From Ctenosaura bakeri (Eukaryota; Chordata; Lepidosauria; Squamata; Iguanidae): 64,000 nucleotides of DNA. Made by a program: the position numbers and the translations under genes. Positions 44,201-55,381 of the stretch are shown here, one piece after another (within the stretch, counting starts at the first letter, position 1; each line of letters begins with the position of its first letter). The stretch spans positions 62,001-126,000 of the forward strand of contig CAOLHI010002495.1 in assembly GCA_948474755.1 (NCBI GenBank). Reading direction: 5' to 3'. The notes under the pieces are model-generated. The model saw only the letters and a program-made list of their open reading frames with translations. It was not told where the DNA came from and searched no databases.

Positions 44201-46693
44201 TCCCATAAAGTTACCCCACCTCTCACAGGCCTTCTTTTTTAGCTGTATTTCCCCACGTTTTCACAGAGGCACAGGTGCTGCTGGAGGACCTCAAGGTCTC
44301 CCACCTTTTGCGGTAATAGATAACTGCCTCTTTTTCTCTCCCTCTGTGATCAGGGATCTCTGTGGGATCTAGTGCCTTTAGGTATTTAGGCAGTCCCATA
44401 AAATCCAGTGTGGATTCACTACCTCAGAACAGTGGAGCCAATAGCTGCCTTTGCTCTCTTGCTTAGAGCACACCTGACTGGGGCCTTGGTCACATCCATA
44501 TGTCATTTTTTTAGATGTACAGTATCCTTAAAAATAATATTTGGTGTATATGCCTAGTATTGTGGAACAGATTGTTAAAACATTCTGAATCCCACAATGC
44601 ATTATTATACTGGAACAAATGCTTCTGTGGGCACAGTTTTCTGTGCTGAGTAACAGGTTGGTCTAGTTGGACTCCAAGGTCCTTTTCAACACTGCATTTC
44701 AAAGATGCTGTGATCTTTCTGTTGCCGGGGAGATCTATTGTATACCAAAGCCTCTGTCTACCTTGAAAGGGGTCAAAAAGGCTAGTACTGAACAGAAACT
44801 CAATTATAGACAGTTGTACTCTCACTTATTCTCAAAACTCCTTATGGATGTTAGTCTAACCTCTGAATGCCCTACACACATGCATGCACTCACACATACC
44901 TACCCCTTGCCGAGCTATCTTTCTTGATAAGAAAAAACTGTCGCTTCCAATTAGAACAGCTATTTTGTCCCCTGTTTGCCACAATGCCTCCTAGGATAAC
45001 TACAGGGAATGAAATATGGGGCGAAGTCATGCCCTCAGGCAATTCAAATGTGTGAGTCATTTTTCTTTCAACAGGTAAGTTGTTCTTCTCTGCAAAGGTT
45101 TGGAATTCAAATCTGGGCAGCAGTTTGGTAGAAGCCTTTTGCTGTCAGATGTTAACAAGTCCTCGTAGGCACCTGCAAGGTATTGTCTTCTTCTGGTTAG
45201 GATGCTGGGAGAAAGTTTGCCAGCACTCAGGAGTGGAGATCTACTGTGTCCCATCCAGAGTTTGGAAAAGTTACCTTTTTTGGATGACAATGCCCAGAGT
45301 CCTCCAACCCACATGACCACATGGCTATGCAGGGTGGGGAATTATAGATGTTGACTTTAAAAAAAAAATACAATCAGCCCTCCACATTAGCTAACTTTGG
45401 GGTATAGAACCTTTGCAAAAGTGGAAAACACACACATTTCAAAGTGTGTGTGTGTGTGTATCTGTGGGAAGGGGGCCAAGGCATGGCAGGGTGAAATGGC
45501 ACCCAGGGTCCAAAGCAGATCAGGAAAAGGAGAGGGGGTGGACCAGCATGGTGGCCCTCTCTCTTGCCCATTGCCTTCCTTGGATGTGGAGGGGCATTGG
45601 GAGAGGTTTTGTGGTGCTGAGAAATTGGGCTGTGAGCCATCCTTAGCTGGCCAAGTGGCTGCTGGGTGGGGGAGGAGGAAGAGGACCAGCGTTACGCTTA
45701 TCGCCTTTGTCCCTTAACTGTATATGTTAATGATCTGCCCTTTGATGAAAAAGGTATTATAAATAAATTATATAAATTATTATTACCAGAGGCTGGTTTT
45801 TAAGGGGCTGTACTGCCTGATTGGAGTTGCTAAGAAGGAAAAGCACTTGAGGTGGTGGGAGGAAAGGGCTTGGAGAAACTCACACATAATATCTGTGAAA
45901 GTGAAACCCACAGATGTGGAGGGCTGTGTGTGTGTGTGTGTGTGTGTCGGAACTTTCCTAGCTCTGGGCTCAGCCTACCTAAATTGACCTGCAGATTAGT
46001 CCCATTTCTATAGCTGCCACTTATTCTTTGTGCTACTAAATTGGCAAATGTGGAGAACATATCAGGCCTCAGCACTATAAGGGGCAGATTCAACCCAGAA
46101 GCTGCTGCTTGCCAATTTCAAAATTGGGATACCATTTCACGGATGGGGGTGAGAGAAAGGAAAGAAGAAAGTATAAGCCTCTGTGTGCATTTCTATTCCT
46201 TCCACTGTAGAAAATCCAAAGCCAAACAAGCACTGAACAACTTTATTAGCCAGTAGTCATGTGTTTGTGTAGCAACATTACCCCCTACAGTCCATCAAGA
46301 AGCTCACACTTCCTAAAAGTTTTTGCTCCCATTTATTTTGATGTGAAACCTAAGTATGTTTGCTTGAAGCTACTAGATGTGAAATGTTCCAAAAATATTG
46401 TAAAGGGAGCTGCGAACAGGATAACCAGGTTCTGGAACTCCTTCACAAGAAAGGTGAAGATGGCTCCATCCTTGATTACTTATCTTGAGCTGAGAAAGAC
46501 TTTTTTTTATTCAGGCAATGCCTTTGCAACTAATTTCCCTACAGAAAGGTCTTTCAATGGTTTCTATTTAACTGTGTACCATATCAAGTTCCATACATGG
46601 AAGAAAAGCAGTATATATATTGTAAAATAAATGAAGAAATTAGCCAAGTGCAAAGGAAGCCAAGGCTTTAATCGGAGGCCAAAGAGGGAATTT
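44201..46693. other. Mostly anonymous; GT runs and an L2 tail
   Basis: GT runs lie at 45442-45459 and 45927-45947. The stretch 45715-45786 (AAGGTATTATAAATAAATTA) looks like an L2 tail. TTTGGAAAAGTTACCTTTTT at 45262 is a hAT-MITE scrap. No exon is supported. Confidence 0.45.
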
Positions 46694-46970
46694 CAAGTGT
46701 GTCGTGATACTATACAATTATAGCAATTTTGTGCCAATTGACCTGCCATGGCTCTATTTTATGAATCTTGGAATGTGTGGTTTGGTGGGGTACTTAGACT
46801 TCTGTCCTAGGAAACTCTAGTGTCCTCCCTCGAAGTACAATACCAGGGCTCTCCAGCAGAGAACCCTGACCATCCCACCAAATTACAGATTCCAGAATTC
46901 CATAGGACAGAGCCACAGCAGTTAAAGTGGTATCTGAGTATTATAACTGTCTAGTGTACATGCAATCCCA
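46694..46970. mobile_element. Old long relative of the palindromic MITEs
   Basis: CTATACAATTATAGCAATTT, GACCTGCCATGGCTCTATTT, CAGATTCCAGAATTCCATAG and CAGCAGTTAAAGTGGTATCT. It carries the CCATGGCTC / GAGCCACAGCAG block that is absent from the young copies. That resembles the older lizard MITE type with a GCCATGGCAGTTAAAGTGG core. Confidence 0.6.
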
Positions 46971-47174
46971 AGTATTCTATGAATTGTGGCACATGCTTAG
47001 AATGTTCTGTCTTAACTGAAGTACAAATGAAGTTCAGACATTCAGAATTCATCAGCTGTAGTCAGAAAGAAGCCAAGCTTCAGGATCAGAAAGAAGTGTT
47101 GTCAGCATCAAGGGATAAATCAGGTGTGGTTGGGTTGAAGGCCAAGTTGTTAAGTAACCCAGGAGTCCTAAGTC

Positions 47175-47600
47175 TGTCATTAACAAGGTAAATCAGCCCA
47201 AGAGCTGAGAGTCAGGAATGGTGTTGCTCTCAACAGAGAGCTGGCATTTTATTTGCCTTTTATAGGCAAAGATGCCCAGTGCCCTGAGTGTTCTTAATGG
47301 CAACATTCTTCAGCTGTGCTGTTCCTGAGGCCTTGACTGCAGCCTCATACAACATCTGGGGGGAAGAGTCTGGACCAGATCCCTGAACCTCTGCCTTTCC
47401 CTCAGGCTAGGTGGCCTCTCCTCCTCTTCCTGCTCTGAACTGGTACTGACTGTTGAACAGAAGGAGGTTTTGGATGATCTTCTGGCATCTGCTGAGTCTC
47501 TTCAACTGGTAAGTCTTCTGGAGAAGAAGGAGAAGGAGAAGGAGAAGGAGAAGGAGAAGAAGAAGAAGAACTTTCTTCTGAGAGGCACATGTTGCATCCT
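47175..47600 (-). mobile_element. Possible LTR, minus strand
   Basis: On the minus strand a TATA box CCTATAAAAGGC is at 47255-47266 and an LTR-like end TTGTTAATGACA at 47175. The upstream end was not found. A GGA/GAA microsatellite lies inside. The class is unknown. Confidence 0.4.
47522..47570. repeat. (GGAGAA)n purine microsatellite
   Basis: GAAGGAGAAGGAGAA-type units make the KEKEKE frame on the plus strand and Leu/Ser runs on the minus. None of these frames is a gene. Confidence 0.92.
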
Positions 47601-48131
47601 TCAACATGGTATAATTATCCAGAAGCAGAGATACATTATACAACTTTTACAAGGGATGAATGGCTCCTTCTGGAATCCTCCAGGCTTGTTGTGGCTTTGT
47701 TGCACTGTTCATCATAAAGACCACCCCCCCTTGTTTTTTTCAAAACAGAAGTGGACTTGTGACCATTTCCAATTCTCTCCCCTCACAATTTTTTTAAAGC
47801 ATTTTCTTGGTTATCCAGAGGGCTCCACAGAGAACCCCAGCGACAGAAAATTGAGTCCAGGGCCAGTGTAGTAGACTATCCCAGTAGAAAGGGGTCAGCT
47901 ACATGGGCCACTTCAAAATCTGATGCCAAGAAGGATCAGGGCCCCAGGCCCTCTGGAAAGGACAAGAGTGCTTTTTGTTATCTCAGAGAGACCAACTGAA
48001 TTTGCTCAAATAAATCCCTTGTCTACACAGCTATAAGAGCAGGAACTGTGATTTTCCCTCCTGCTAATCCCATTCACACATTATCAAGGCCATCCTTTGA
48101 ATTCTTTTATCCAAGGTGATAGATCTAAATC

Positions 48132-48266
48132 AGGTGTGGCAATCATGCAGCTCTCCAACTATTGTTGGACTGCGACTCCCAGCATTCCCTACCTTTGGCT
48201 ATGTTGATTAAGGCTTTTGTGAATTGCAGGCCAGTATCTGAAGGGTTGCATCATGCCTACCACTTG
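48132..48266. mobile_element. hAT-type MITE with exact 8-bp TSD
   Basis: It is flanked by TCTAAATC on both sides (48124-48131 and 48267-48274). The arms are AGGTGTGGCAATCATGCAGC and, inverted, CAAGTGGTAGGCATGATGC. The interior ATTGTTGGACTGCGACTCCC relates it to 23546-23688. Confidence 0.85.
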
Positions 48267-48559
48267 TCTAAATCATCTGGTAGCAAGACTGTAGCTGGCT
48301 TAAGAGCCTTACATTTCTAGCTTCCTATGAAGACATTTCACGTATCAGCTGATCCCCAAATATCCATTTTAGGAAGCTGTCCAGTGCACAGTATATTAGC
48401 TAGAAAGCACCAGCTGTTTCTGCCCTGTGGTGTGCATGACAAATATTTTTTAAGGCCCATCAAAACATGGACAAAGCCATCATGCCAGCTTTCCTCCTTA
48501 TCTACAGTTTTGGTGGCAAGCTACAATGCAATGAGTCTGGGATTCTCATAGCCAACTTA

Positions 48560-48750
48560 GGCCATTTCTGCACTAGACTGTTATAGTGCTATTATTCCAC
48601 TTTCAACAACCTGTGGAATCCTGAGGTTTGCAGTTTACGGAGGGGCCTCAAAGAATTCTAGGTGCCCCACCCTAAACTGCAAAAACTAGGATTCCATAGG
48701 ATGTTGAAAGTGGAATAATAGCACTATAACAGTCTAGTGTGGAAATGGCC
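48560..48750. mobile_element. Palindromic MITE, TSD TTA
   Basis: The ends are GGCCATTTCTGCACTAGACT and AGTCTAGTGTGGAAATGGCC. TTA flanks both sides (48557-48559 and 48751-48753). The arms are CTTTCAACAACCTGTGGAAT and ATTCCATAGGATGTTGAAAG. Confidence 0.93.
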
Positions 48751-49221
48751 TTAGTCTGCTATCTAGTGACAGTTCCTTGCTATTGCAGTTTAGAGTAATG
48801 TGCAGGAACTGGAGAGGATTCCACAAGATTCGTCTTTTACAAAAACAAGAACTTTCTGAAGTTTGCAAATCACATCATAAATCTGTTGGAAGGAACTTGA
48901 GATTTTAAAGAACCTGAGTGTGGCAGAAAGTAAAACAGACTTACATATCCAGACAGAAAGTTTGGTGTGCTTAGCTCTTAAAAATCTACTTTTGAATCCC
49001 TATGTATTCAGTCCTCTCTGTAATGCTGAACCAAGGCTACCTCTCTTTTCTAACAGACTAGTTGTAATCTTTAAAAGTTAGCTGGCAGGCAGGTACAGCA
49101 TGAATCTCTCTTCATATTGAGAATAGGTTTACCCATTGAATTTTGCTAGTGTGAATAGTAGACAACTTCATGTGGCTTGCTTTTCACAAGAATTTATCAT
49201 AATTTGCCATTTTTTCCCATA
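48751..49221. other. Anonymous sequence
   Basis: I see no repeat signature or exon in these 470 bases. Confidence 0.5.
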
Positions 49222-49765
49222 AATTTAGAAGAGACCACAATGGCCATCAAGTCCAACTCCCTGCCATGCAGGATTGTCAAAGTATTCCCGACAAATGGCC
49301 ATCCAGCTTCTGTTTAGAAACCTCCAAAGAGGGAGACTCCATCACACTCTGAGGCAACATACTCTGCTGTTGATTAGCTTGTACCATCAGGAAGTGAAAT
49401 CTCTTTTCCTATACTTTGAATCCATTGTTCCATGTCCTTGTCTCTGAAGCAACAGAAAGCAAGCTTGTTCCATTTTCAACATGACATCTCCTCAAATATT
49501 TAAACCTAGCTATCATGTCACTTCATAACCTTCTTTTCATCAGGCTAAACATACCCAGCTGCCTAAGCCACTCCTCACAGGGCATTGTTTCCAGACCCTT
49601 CACCATTTTGGTTGCCTTCCTCTGGATACGTTCCAGCTTGTCAATATCCTTCCCGAATTGTGGTGCCCAGAACTGGACACAGTATTCCCAGTGAGGTCCA
49701 ACCAAAGCAGAATCGAGTGGTATTACTACTTCCCTTGATCTCGACACTATACCCTATTGATGCAG
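49222..49765 (-). mobile_element. CR1 LINE 3' region, minus strand
   Basis: On the minus strand the ORF2 end reads [19 protein letters not shown], then [18 protein letters not shown], matching the CR1 C-terminal region at 41.0-41.2 kb. The 3' end is at 49222 (plus: AGAAGAGACCACAATGGCCA). Confidence 0.92.
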
Positions 49766-49772
49766 AAAGAGC

Positions 49773-49905
49773 TTAGAATCAGAGAATCATAGAGCTGGAA
49801 GAAACCACAAGGGCATCTCTCCAATCCCATCCATGAAGGAATAGATAGCTAAAGCACTCCTGAGAGATGGCCAGCCAACTTCTCTTTCTAGCCCCTCTTT
49901 CTAGG
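49773..49905 (-). mobile_element. Second CR1 3' end, minus strand
   Basis: TTAGAATCAGAGAATCATAG, AGCTGGAAGAAACCACAAGG and GAGAGATGGCCAGCCAACTT are the inverse of a CR1 tail. It follows within 10 bases of the previous CR1, so two insertions are stacked. Confidence 0.85.
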
Positions 49906-49924
49906 ATGTATAATTATAGGTATG

Positions 49925-51008
49925 GGGTAGGGATACATGGTTCAGCCGTGCTACATGAGAAAAGGACATGTGCATTATTGTTGATCATAAGTTCAACAGC
50001 GACAATGTGAGTCAGCAGTCTGATGCTGCAGCAAAGAACGTAAATACTATTTTAGCCTGCATTAATCTAACATATCAAAGTCAGCGTCTGTGAGTTTGTC
50101 TGTGTCAGGTGAAGACCTGACCTCATATGATTGGCTGCCTGAGAAGATTCTATGGAATCCTGGGGTTTGCAGATTAGGGAGAGAGCTCTTGGGCCTGGCC
50201 GGTTGCTATGGAGATGAAGCCTAGCAGCAAGGAGGAGGACAGTGTATTCCCTCAGGAACCCAACCTCTGTATGTTAATAACTCTGAATACAGATTGGATT
50301 GGAGAATATGGGGAAAAGTTACAGATACTGGACAAGACAGTTTGGGGAATTAGACACACAGGATCTCAAATCTTTCCAACAAGTATTACCTATGAGAAAA
50401 TAAAATCCTGGACAACGCCAGGTAAATATGCTAGTAGAATCATAGTTTCCAAGTGAAGAGAAGTAATAGTCTCACTATATGCTGCACATATTAGGCCTCA
50501 TCTTGAGCACTGCCTTCAGTTCTTGCCACCACATTTTAAAAAGAATAGAGAGAAATCGGGGCATGTTCAAAGAAGGGCAACAATGATGATAAGAGGTATG
50601 GAAAACAAAACATATAAGGAAAGGTTGAAAGAGCCAGGCACACTCAGCTGGTGAAGAGAAGACAGAGGGGTGACACGATTGCACTCTTTAAATACCACAA
50701 GGGCTATCACAGAAAGGAGGGGGCAAGCCTGTTCTTTACTGCACCAGAGGGCAGATCCAGGTCTAATCATTTTAAGTTACATGACAGTAGGTTTTGATTG
50801 AACATTAGAAGGAACATCTTGCCAGTAATAGTAGTTAATGGAACCAATTGCCTAGAAAGGTGGTGAGGTCTCATTTTCTGGACATCTTCAAAAAGCAGCT
50901 GGGCAGCTACCTGCTGGGGATGCTTTAGGAAGAGATCCTGCATTTAGCAGAGAGTTGGAGTCAATGGCCATAAGGTCCCTTCCAGTTCCATGATTCTGAG
51001 ATTCTGAG
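49925..51008 (+). mobile_element. Older CR1 LINE, split by a Helitron
   Basis: The left part (49925-50065) codes for the CR1 block before the RPHLE region (GTGAGTCAGCAGTCTGATGC). The right part (50435-51008) continues with REVIVSLYAAHIRPHLEHC (after one stop) and the RRATMMIRG block, then the UTR with GGGGATGCTTTAGG and TTCCATGATTCTGAGATTCT. Removing 50066-50434 joins both halves in one frame (TILACINRIIVSK). Confidence 0.9.
50066..50434 (+). mobile_element. Non-autonomous Helitron, 369 bp
   Basis: It begins TCTAACATATCAAAGTCAGC and ends CCAGGTAAATATGCTAG. It is inserted between A (50065) and T (50435) with no target duplication, the Helitron rule (A|TC...CTAG|T). A 5-bp stem CCTGG/CCAGG with 6-base loop lies 8 bases before CTAG. 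An inner TCAGGT/ACCTGA hairpin occurs at about 50106-50121. Positions 50150-50182 match the arm of the local MITEs. No Rep/helicase is encoded; the 82-codon frame is unrecognised. Confidence 0.85.
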
Positions 51009-51346
51009 CAATTATTAATTGGCCTTCTGTTGTCAGCCAATTAGCAATAAGTTTTACTATCTTTTTCTACATAGCCACTAAGTATGCAGCCTAATGAAAG
51101 TATAATTGGCCACTGTTTTAACTATTAAGTACACCTCTTTGGGTCCTCCCCCCCCCAATTCTTGTACTGGGCTTCTATCAAGACTACCATTTTCTAATTA
51201 TAGCACCTCTTTATTATTTTCTTCACCTCACTTTTCCTGCTATATCTTTACCATTCTCCCACCACATTTGCAAGTTTGACTCTCATGAATTTGATTATTG
51301 ATGAGGTACCTGTGCCTCCCCGCTATTCTCCTTGTCCCGTTCCCTT
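51009..51346. other. Anonymous sequence
   Basis: A short C run lies at about 51148. Nothing else is recognised. Confidence 0.5.
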
Positions 51347-51600
51347 GCAGTTTGCCAGCACAGAGAAAGGATGCAAGCACGCCAAGGCAAAAGGTAAGTC
51401 AATAGGAAGGCATGCATGCATGTGCACTTCCCTTCACCCCTCCACAGCTCTCCCCTCACATTGCTTTGCCTCTGCCTCAGCACTGAGAACTCATGCCAGG
51501 GCAAATGGTAAGGCAATGGGGGGCACACACAATCCTTCCTTCTCCCCTCTGGAGCTCCCCTCAAATTCTCTTGCCTCTGGCCTGGGCACAGAGAAGGAAA
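51347..51600. repeat. Minisatellite-like repeat, about 114-bp period
   Basis: GGCAAAAGGTAAGTCAATAGG at 51386 recurs as GGCAAATGGTAAGGCAATGG at 51500. The CTCCCCTCACATTGCTTTGC and CTCCCCTCAAATTCTCTTGC blocks, plus GCACAGAGAAGG flanks, repeat in step. There are two full units and a partial third. The frames here are by-products of repetition. Confidence 0.7.
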
Positions 51601-52214
51601 GCTCCAGAAGAGAATGGGAGGGGGAGCATGGTGGGGGAGTTATTTGCAATATTTCCACTTTTTTTACTCTATGAAGACACTTGAACTCTGTGTCACAATA
51701 CACTGATATTTACTTATTTCAAAACCTAAAATTTGCCCAATGTACCCAAAGCATAGCAATTAGACTATAGTACATCTCCAAGAATCCTACTGCAGCATGA
51801 GAGTATTCTGGGAGTTGAAGTTAAAAAAAATTGTTCCAGACTTTAGAGAGGGGCCCAAAACATCTCTGTTTCTGTATCGTCTCCATCAGACTCCTCTTGA
51901 TGACTGAAATTTAAAAATAAAAAAATGAAAAAATGAAATGAACACAAGTTCATTCCTACTCAATAAAACTATTGCTCCAGCAGCAGTATCCATCTAGTGT
52001 GAATTAGTCCCTGACATCTCACTTGATGAGGGTGGCAGAGATGTTCCGTGTGTGCGTGTGTGTGTGTGTGTGTGTATGAAGAGACACATACTCTTTAGAT
52101 TGCTGTCATCCCTCCCTGAGCCAAGATCAAAACATCTCAGCGCCATCTGCTTGACATGTCTCAGAAATGCCAATTCCATCTCTCAGCACTCCAAACATCA
52201 GGAAATCATTTTTA

Positions 52215-52257
<43 letters not shown>

Positions 52258-52625
52258 TGGGATTAAGGGAAAAGAAGTGCAGGGGGCACCACAAATCAAG
52301 ATAATTCCACTAAGATTGATTCTGTTCCAGGTTTTCACTACTGACTACAAAGGCTTCATCTTCTTCCTCCCTCCCCCTGCCTCTCTCTCCTCCTTGCAGG
52401 TGAATTCAGAATACCAGCACTAAATTTATTGCTCTCCCTCTCCCATTTTGATCTCCTGCATGTGTGATAGGGAGGAATTGTAGCTCCGTGGTAATTTTCA
52501 CACTTTGGAAGTAGAAAAACCTGGGTTCAACTCCACCACCACCCTTCCAACTAAAAAGATCCCAGCTAGAGGGGCTAGAAGGATTTCTGTCTGAATCGCT
52601 AGGCTCTGTTGCTCATGAAGACAGT
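51601..52625. other. Anonymous with GT and AT microsatellites
   Basis: A GT run lies at 52046-52077 and an AT run at 52216-52255. ATTCTGGGAGTTGAAGTT near 51808 is a hAT-MITE scrap. No exon is supported. Confidence 0.5.
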
Positions 52626-52824
52626 GGCCATTTCTCCACTAGATTGTTATAGTGCTATTATTCCACTTGCAACATTCTATGAAATCCTGGGGTTTGCAGT
52701 TTCGGGAGGGGCCAGGTGGAATAATAGCGTTATAACGGCCCCTCTCGAAACTGCAAACCCCAGGATTCCATAGAATGTTGCAAGTGGAATAATAGCATTA
52801 TAATAGTCTAGTGCAGAAATGGCC
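52626..52824. mobile_element. Palindromic MITE with duplicated arm piece, TSD AGT
   Basis: The ends are GGCCATTTCTCCACTAGATT and GTCTAGTGCAGAAATGGCC. AGT flanks both sides (52623-52625 and 52825-52827). In the centre an extra GGTGGAATAATAGCGTTATAA segment, normally found only near the right end, is inserted between the two GGCCCCTC-type halves. Confidence 0.92.
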
Positions 52825-53365
52825 AGTGTTCCGCAGATATATGCAATCCGCTACCAATTGTTGCAGTGTAAAAGCCTACAGTTCATGGTTTCAGCCAGTC
52901 GTTACTTCCACTCTGTGCTCCTGTTCTCTCCCCTCCTCTTACACTGGTTTTCTGCTTTTTCCTTTCCCAAGAGACACTCAGCATTCTGTAGGGCCTAGGG
53001 ATGGCTTGATTCATATTCCCATGACAAAAAGAGAAACTTCATAATCTTTTGCCTTTCTGCAAGCTCCCATAAAACATCAAACTTCTCGTCACTGAGAAGA
53101 AAAGCCCACCTTTGCTACTGAGTTTTGCCCATTTGTATAACATAAGCAACAGCCTAAAAATGTTGCCTTGTTGCAAGAACTTGTAAAAGGAGTAGCATGG
53201 GATGTCTTGTTTGTATCTGTCCGCTCCATCATCCTGTCCTGTTGTGCTTCTTTAACTCTGTGGATATCTGCTTAACTTAAGAAAAAAGAATGGGAAGAAA
53301 CATTAGCTTCATGAAGAAACTGCATTTCTGTGTAAATCATGCTTTGCTTAAATTGAAGGAACCAT
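52825..53365. other. Anonymous sequence between two MITEs
   Basis: I see no exon or repeat signature in this 540-base stretch. Confidence 0.5.
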
Positions 53366-53567
53366 GGCCATTTCAGCACTACACTGTTATAGAGCTACTA
53401 TTCAACTTTCAACATCCTGTGGAATTCTGAGGTTTGTAGTTTGCTAAGGCCAAAGAGCTCTCTGGCTGAGAATGCTAAATGCCCTGCCCTAAACTGCAAA
53501 CCCCAGAACTCCATACGATGTTGAAAATGAAATAATAGCACTATAACAGTGTAGTGCAGAAATGGAC
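53366..53567. mobile_element. Palindromic MITE, 202-bp subtype, TSD CAT
   Basis: The ends are GGCCATTTCAGCACTACACT and AGTGTAGTGCAGAAATGGAC. CAT flanks both sides (53363-53365 and 53568-53570). The centre is AAGAGCTCTCTGGCTGAGAA. Confidence 0.93.
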
Positions 53568-53570
53568 CAT

Positions 53571-53872
53571 CATTGGCCTTAGAACCTTCTCAGTGGCTGC
53601 TCACAAGCTGTGGCCTCCACTCTACTCTCTTTCTCCTGGCAGTAAATTTTTTTTTTCTTTAGGCAGGCCTCTGAGTCTTCAACAATGCTTCAGAAAACTG
53701 TTTTACAAGTGGTGTATCACTGTTTTTAACCATGTGCTTTTTAAATGGAATTATTTATTGCTTTTTAATTTTTATAAAATTAGATTGTAGCTGAACTTTA
53801 TTTTAAATCATTTGAAAGCTGCTTTGGGTCCCATATCAGGAGAAAGGCAGGGAATAAGTTAAATAAATAAGT
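53571..53872 (+). mobile_element. L2-like LINE tail
   Basis: CTTCTCAGTGGCTGCTCACA, AGCTGCTTTGGGTCCCATAT and GGAGAAAGGCAGGGAATAAG, then (TAAA)n. This is the standard L2 3' end order in lizards. Confidence 0.75.
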
Positions 53873-53925
53873 AAATGGGTCCCCCCCCAAGATCTTGGCC
53901 TTTTACTCAGCTGAGATCTTTCCAG

Positions 53926-54010
53926 AGCAGGGGTTGGAATGATGGGGCCCTCCAGATATTGTTGGACTGCAGTTCCCAGCATTCCCAGCAATTGGCTGTG
54001 ACTGCTGGGA
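53926..54010. mobile_element. hAT-type MITE fragment
   Basis: CAGGGGTTGGAATGATGGGG, ATATTGTTGGACTGCAGTTC and CCAGCATTCCCAGCAATTGG are the left arm and part of the centre of the CAGGGATGGG family. The right end is lost. Confidence 0.6.
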
Positions 54011-54284
54011 CATACAGACGACCAACTTCTAGGAGAATTTGTCATTCTCACCCCAGCTGAAGCAGGCGGGGGAGTTCTTTGCCTTCAGTCCCTCTGTGCC
54101 AGCATGGCTAGTCTTAACCAGGCTTTTGACATTTGAAATATTTCTTTATTTTAGTGGATATTGATCAAGCACTTCCATTTTTAATGGATTTTTAAAGTAT
54201 GGATAAAAAGAAATAGAAAGGGAAGAGGAGGAGGAGGAAAGGAATGGGGAAGTAAATAGAATAAGAACGTGGGTTAAGCTTTAT

Positions 54285-54815
54285 TCTTGTTGTCATTTGC
54301 CAATAGTTAATTTCAACTTATGTTGACTCTAGGAATGGGAGATCTCCAAGAGCTCTGCTCATCAACTCCCTGCTCAGTTCCATAGGACCATGGTTTCCCT
54401 GACTGAATCAATCCACCTGGAACTAACTGCCTTCCACTTGCAAAGCATAATTGTCTTTTTCAGTGAACCATGTCATCTGATGGTACATCCTAAGTATGAC
54501 AGCCTCAGTTTAGTCATCTTCATTTCTAGTGAAAGTTAAGGCTTGATTTTCTCCTTCCTTTGTCTTTTTAGCAATCCATGGTCTCTGTATAAATCTCCTA
54601 CAGTACCATATTGCCAATGAGTTTATTTTCTTCCTTTCAGCCCTCTTCACTCTCCAGCATACACTGCCATACGCACAAATCAAAAATATCATGGCCAGGA
54701 TGATTCTGACTTTGGTAATGAACGATATGCCTTTATACTTGAAGGTCTTATCTAGATCCTTCATGGCCGCCCTTCCAAGTCTTAGTCTTCTTCTGATTTC
54801 TCAACTATAGTCTCC
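54285..54815 (-). mobile_element. RTE/Bov-B-like LINE 3' half
   Basis: On the minus strand the 54764-54510 frame reads MKDLDKTFKYKGISFITKVR..., then VCWRVKRAERKKINSLAIWY and CRRFIQRPWIAKKTKEGE. This corresponds to the Bov-B-type C-terminal block (CESWTVKKAE...WCWRR...PWTAKK). The frame ends at 54510 but homology goes on to the tail at 54285. It is a dead fragment. Confidence 0.7.
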
Positions 54816-55381
54816 AATTAGGTTAATGAATGAGTGAAGGTATAGGAAATCTATTTTAGTGTCTAGGCATATACATTGAAAGAAATTGGCTATATTTCCA
54901 AAAATATATTGTACTGATAGACTCAGAGTGTGACCATTGGGGAGCAGTGATGTGGATGACATTTCTACCCAAGACAGAAAACATGTGTGTTTTCATCAGT
55001 TTCCCATCTAATGGATCCACACAGCAATGATCCTTGCCCCTATTTACACCAATAGGCTGAAATTAATGCTGCTAGCTCCAGGAATGGTGCCAGTGACAGA
55101 CATCATTTGTACAAATTTCCATTACAAAATCTGATGATCAAATGCAAAGTTCTTCCCAGATCTGTTAGAACTGGAGAGAGAATCACTACTGCCAGCTGCT
55201 GCTCTACATGGGCATACTGGAGGCATCTGTCACTGCAATCTTCTGATTTCATTTCTCAGGCTAGTTCATCTTCCACCATCACTCCACAATACAGACACAC
55301 TGCTCCCTCCAAGTTTAGCTGCAATCTTGTAAGCAGCTGGTGGAAAGAAGGTCCCATGGCAGCATTACCTTTGTTGTATGC
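54816..55381. other. Anonymous sequence with a 44-bp hAT scrap
   Basis: At 55090-55133 (GTGACAGACATCATTTGTAC and on) there is a nearly identical copy of 55598-55641, which is the interior of the hAT element downstream. The 95-codon frame at 55107-55394 starts in this scrap. Confidence 0.7.

Noticed and set aside
47470..47871. 133-codon frame with a KEKEKE run
   Set aside because: The run comes from a purine microsatellite and the remainder has no domain.
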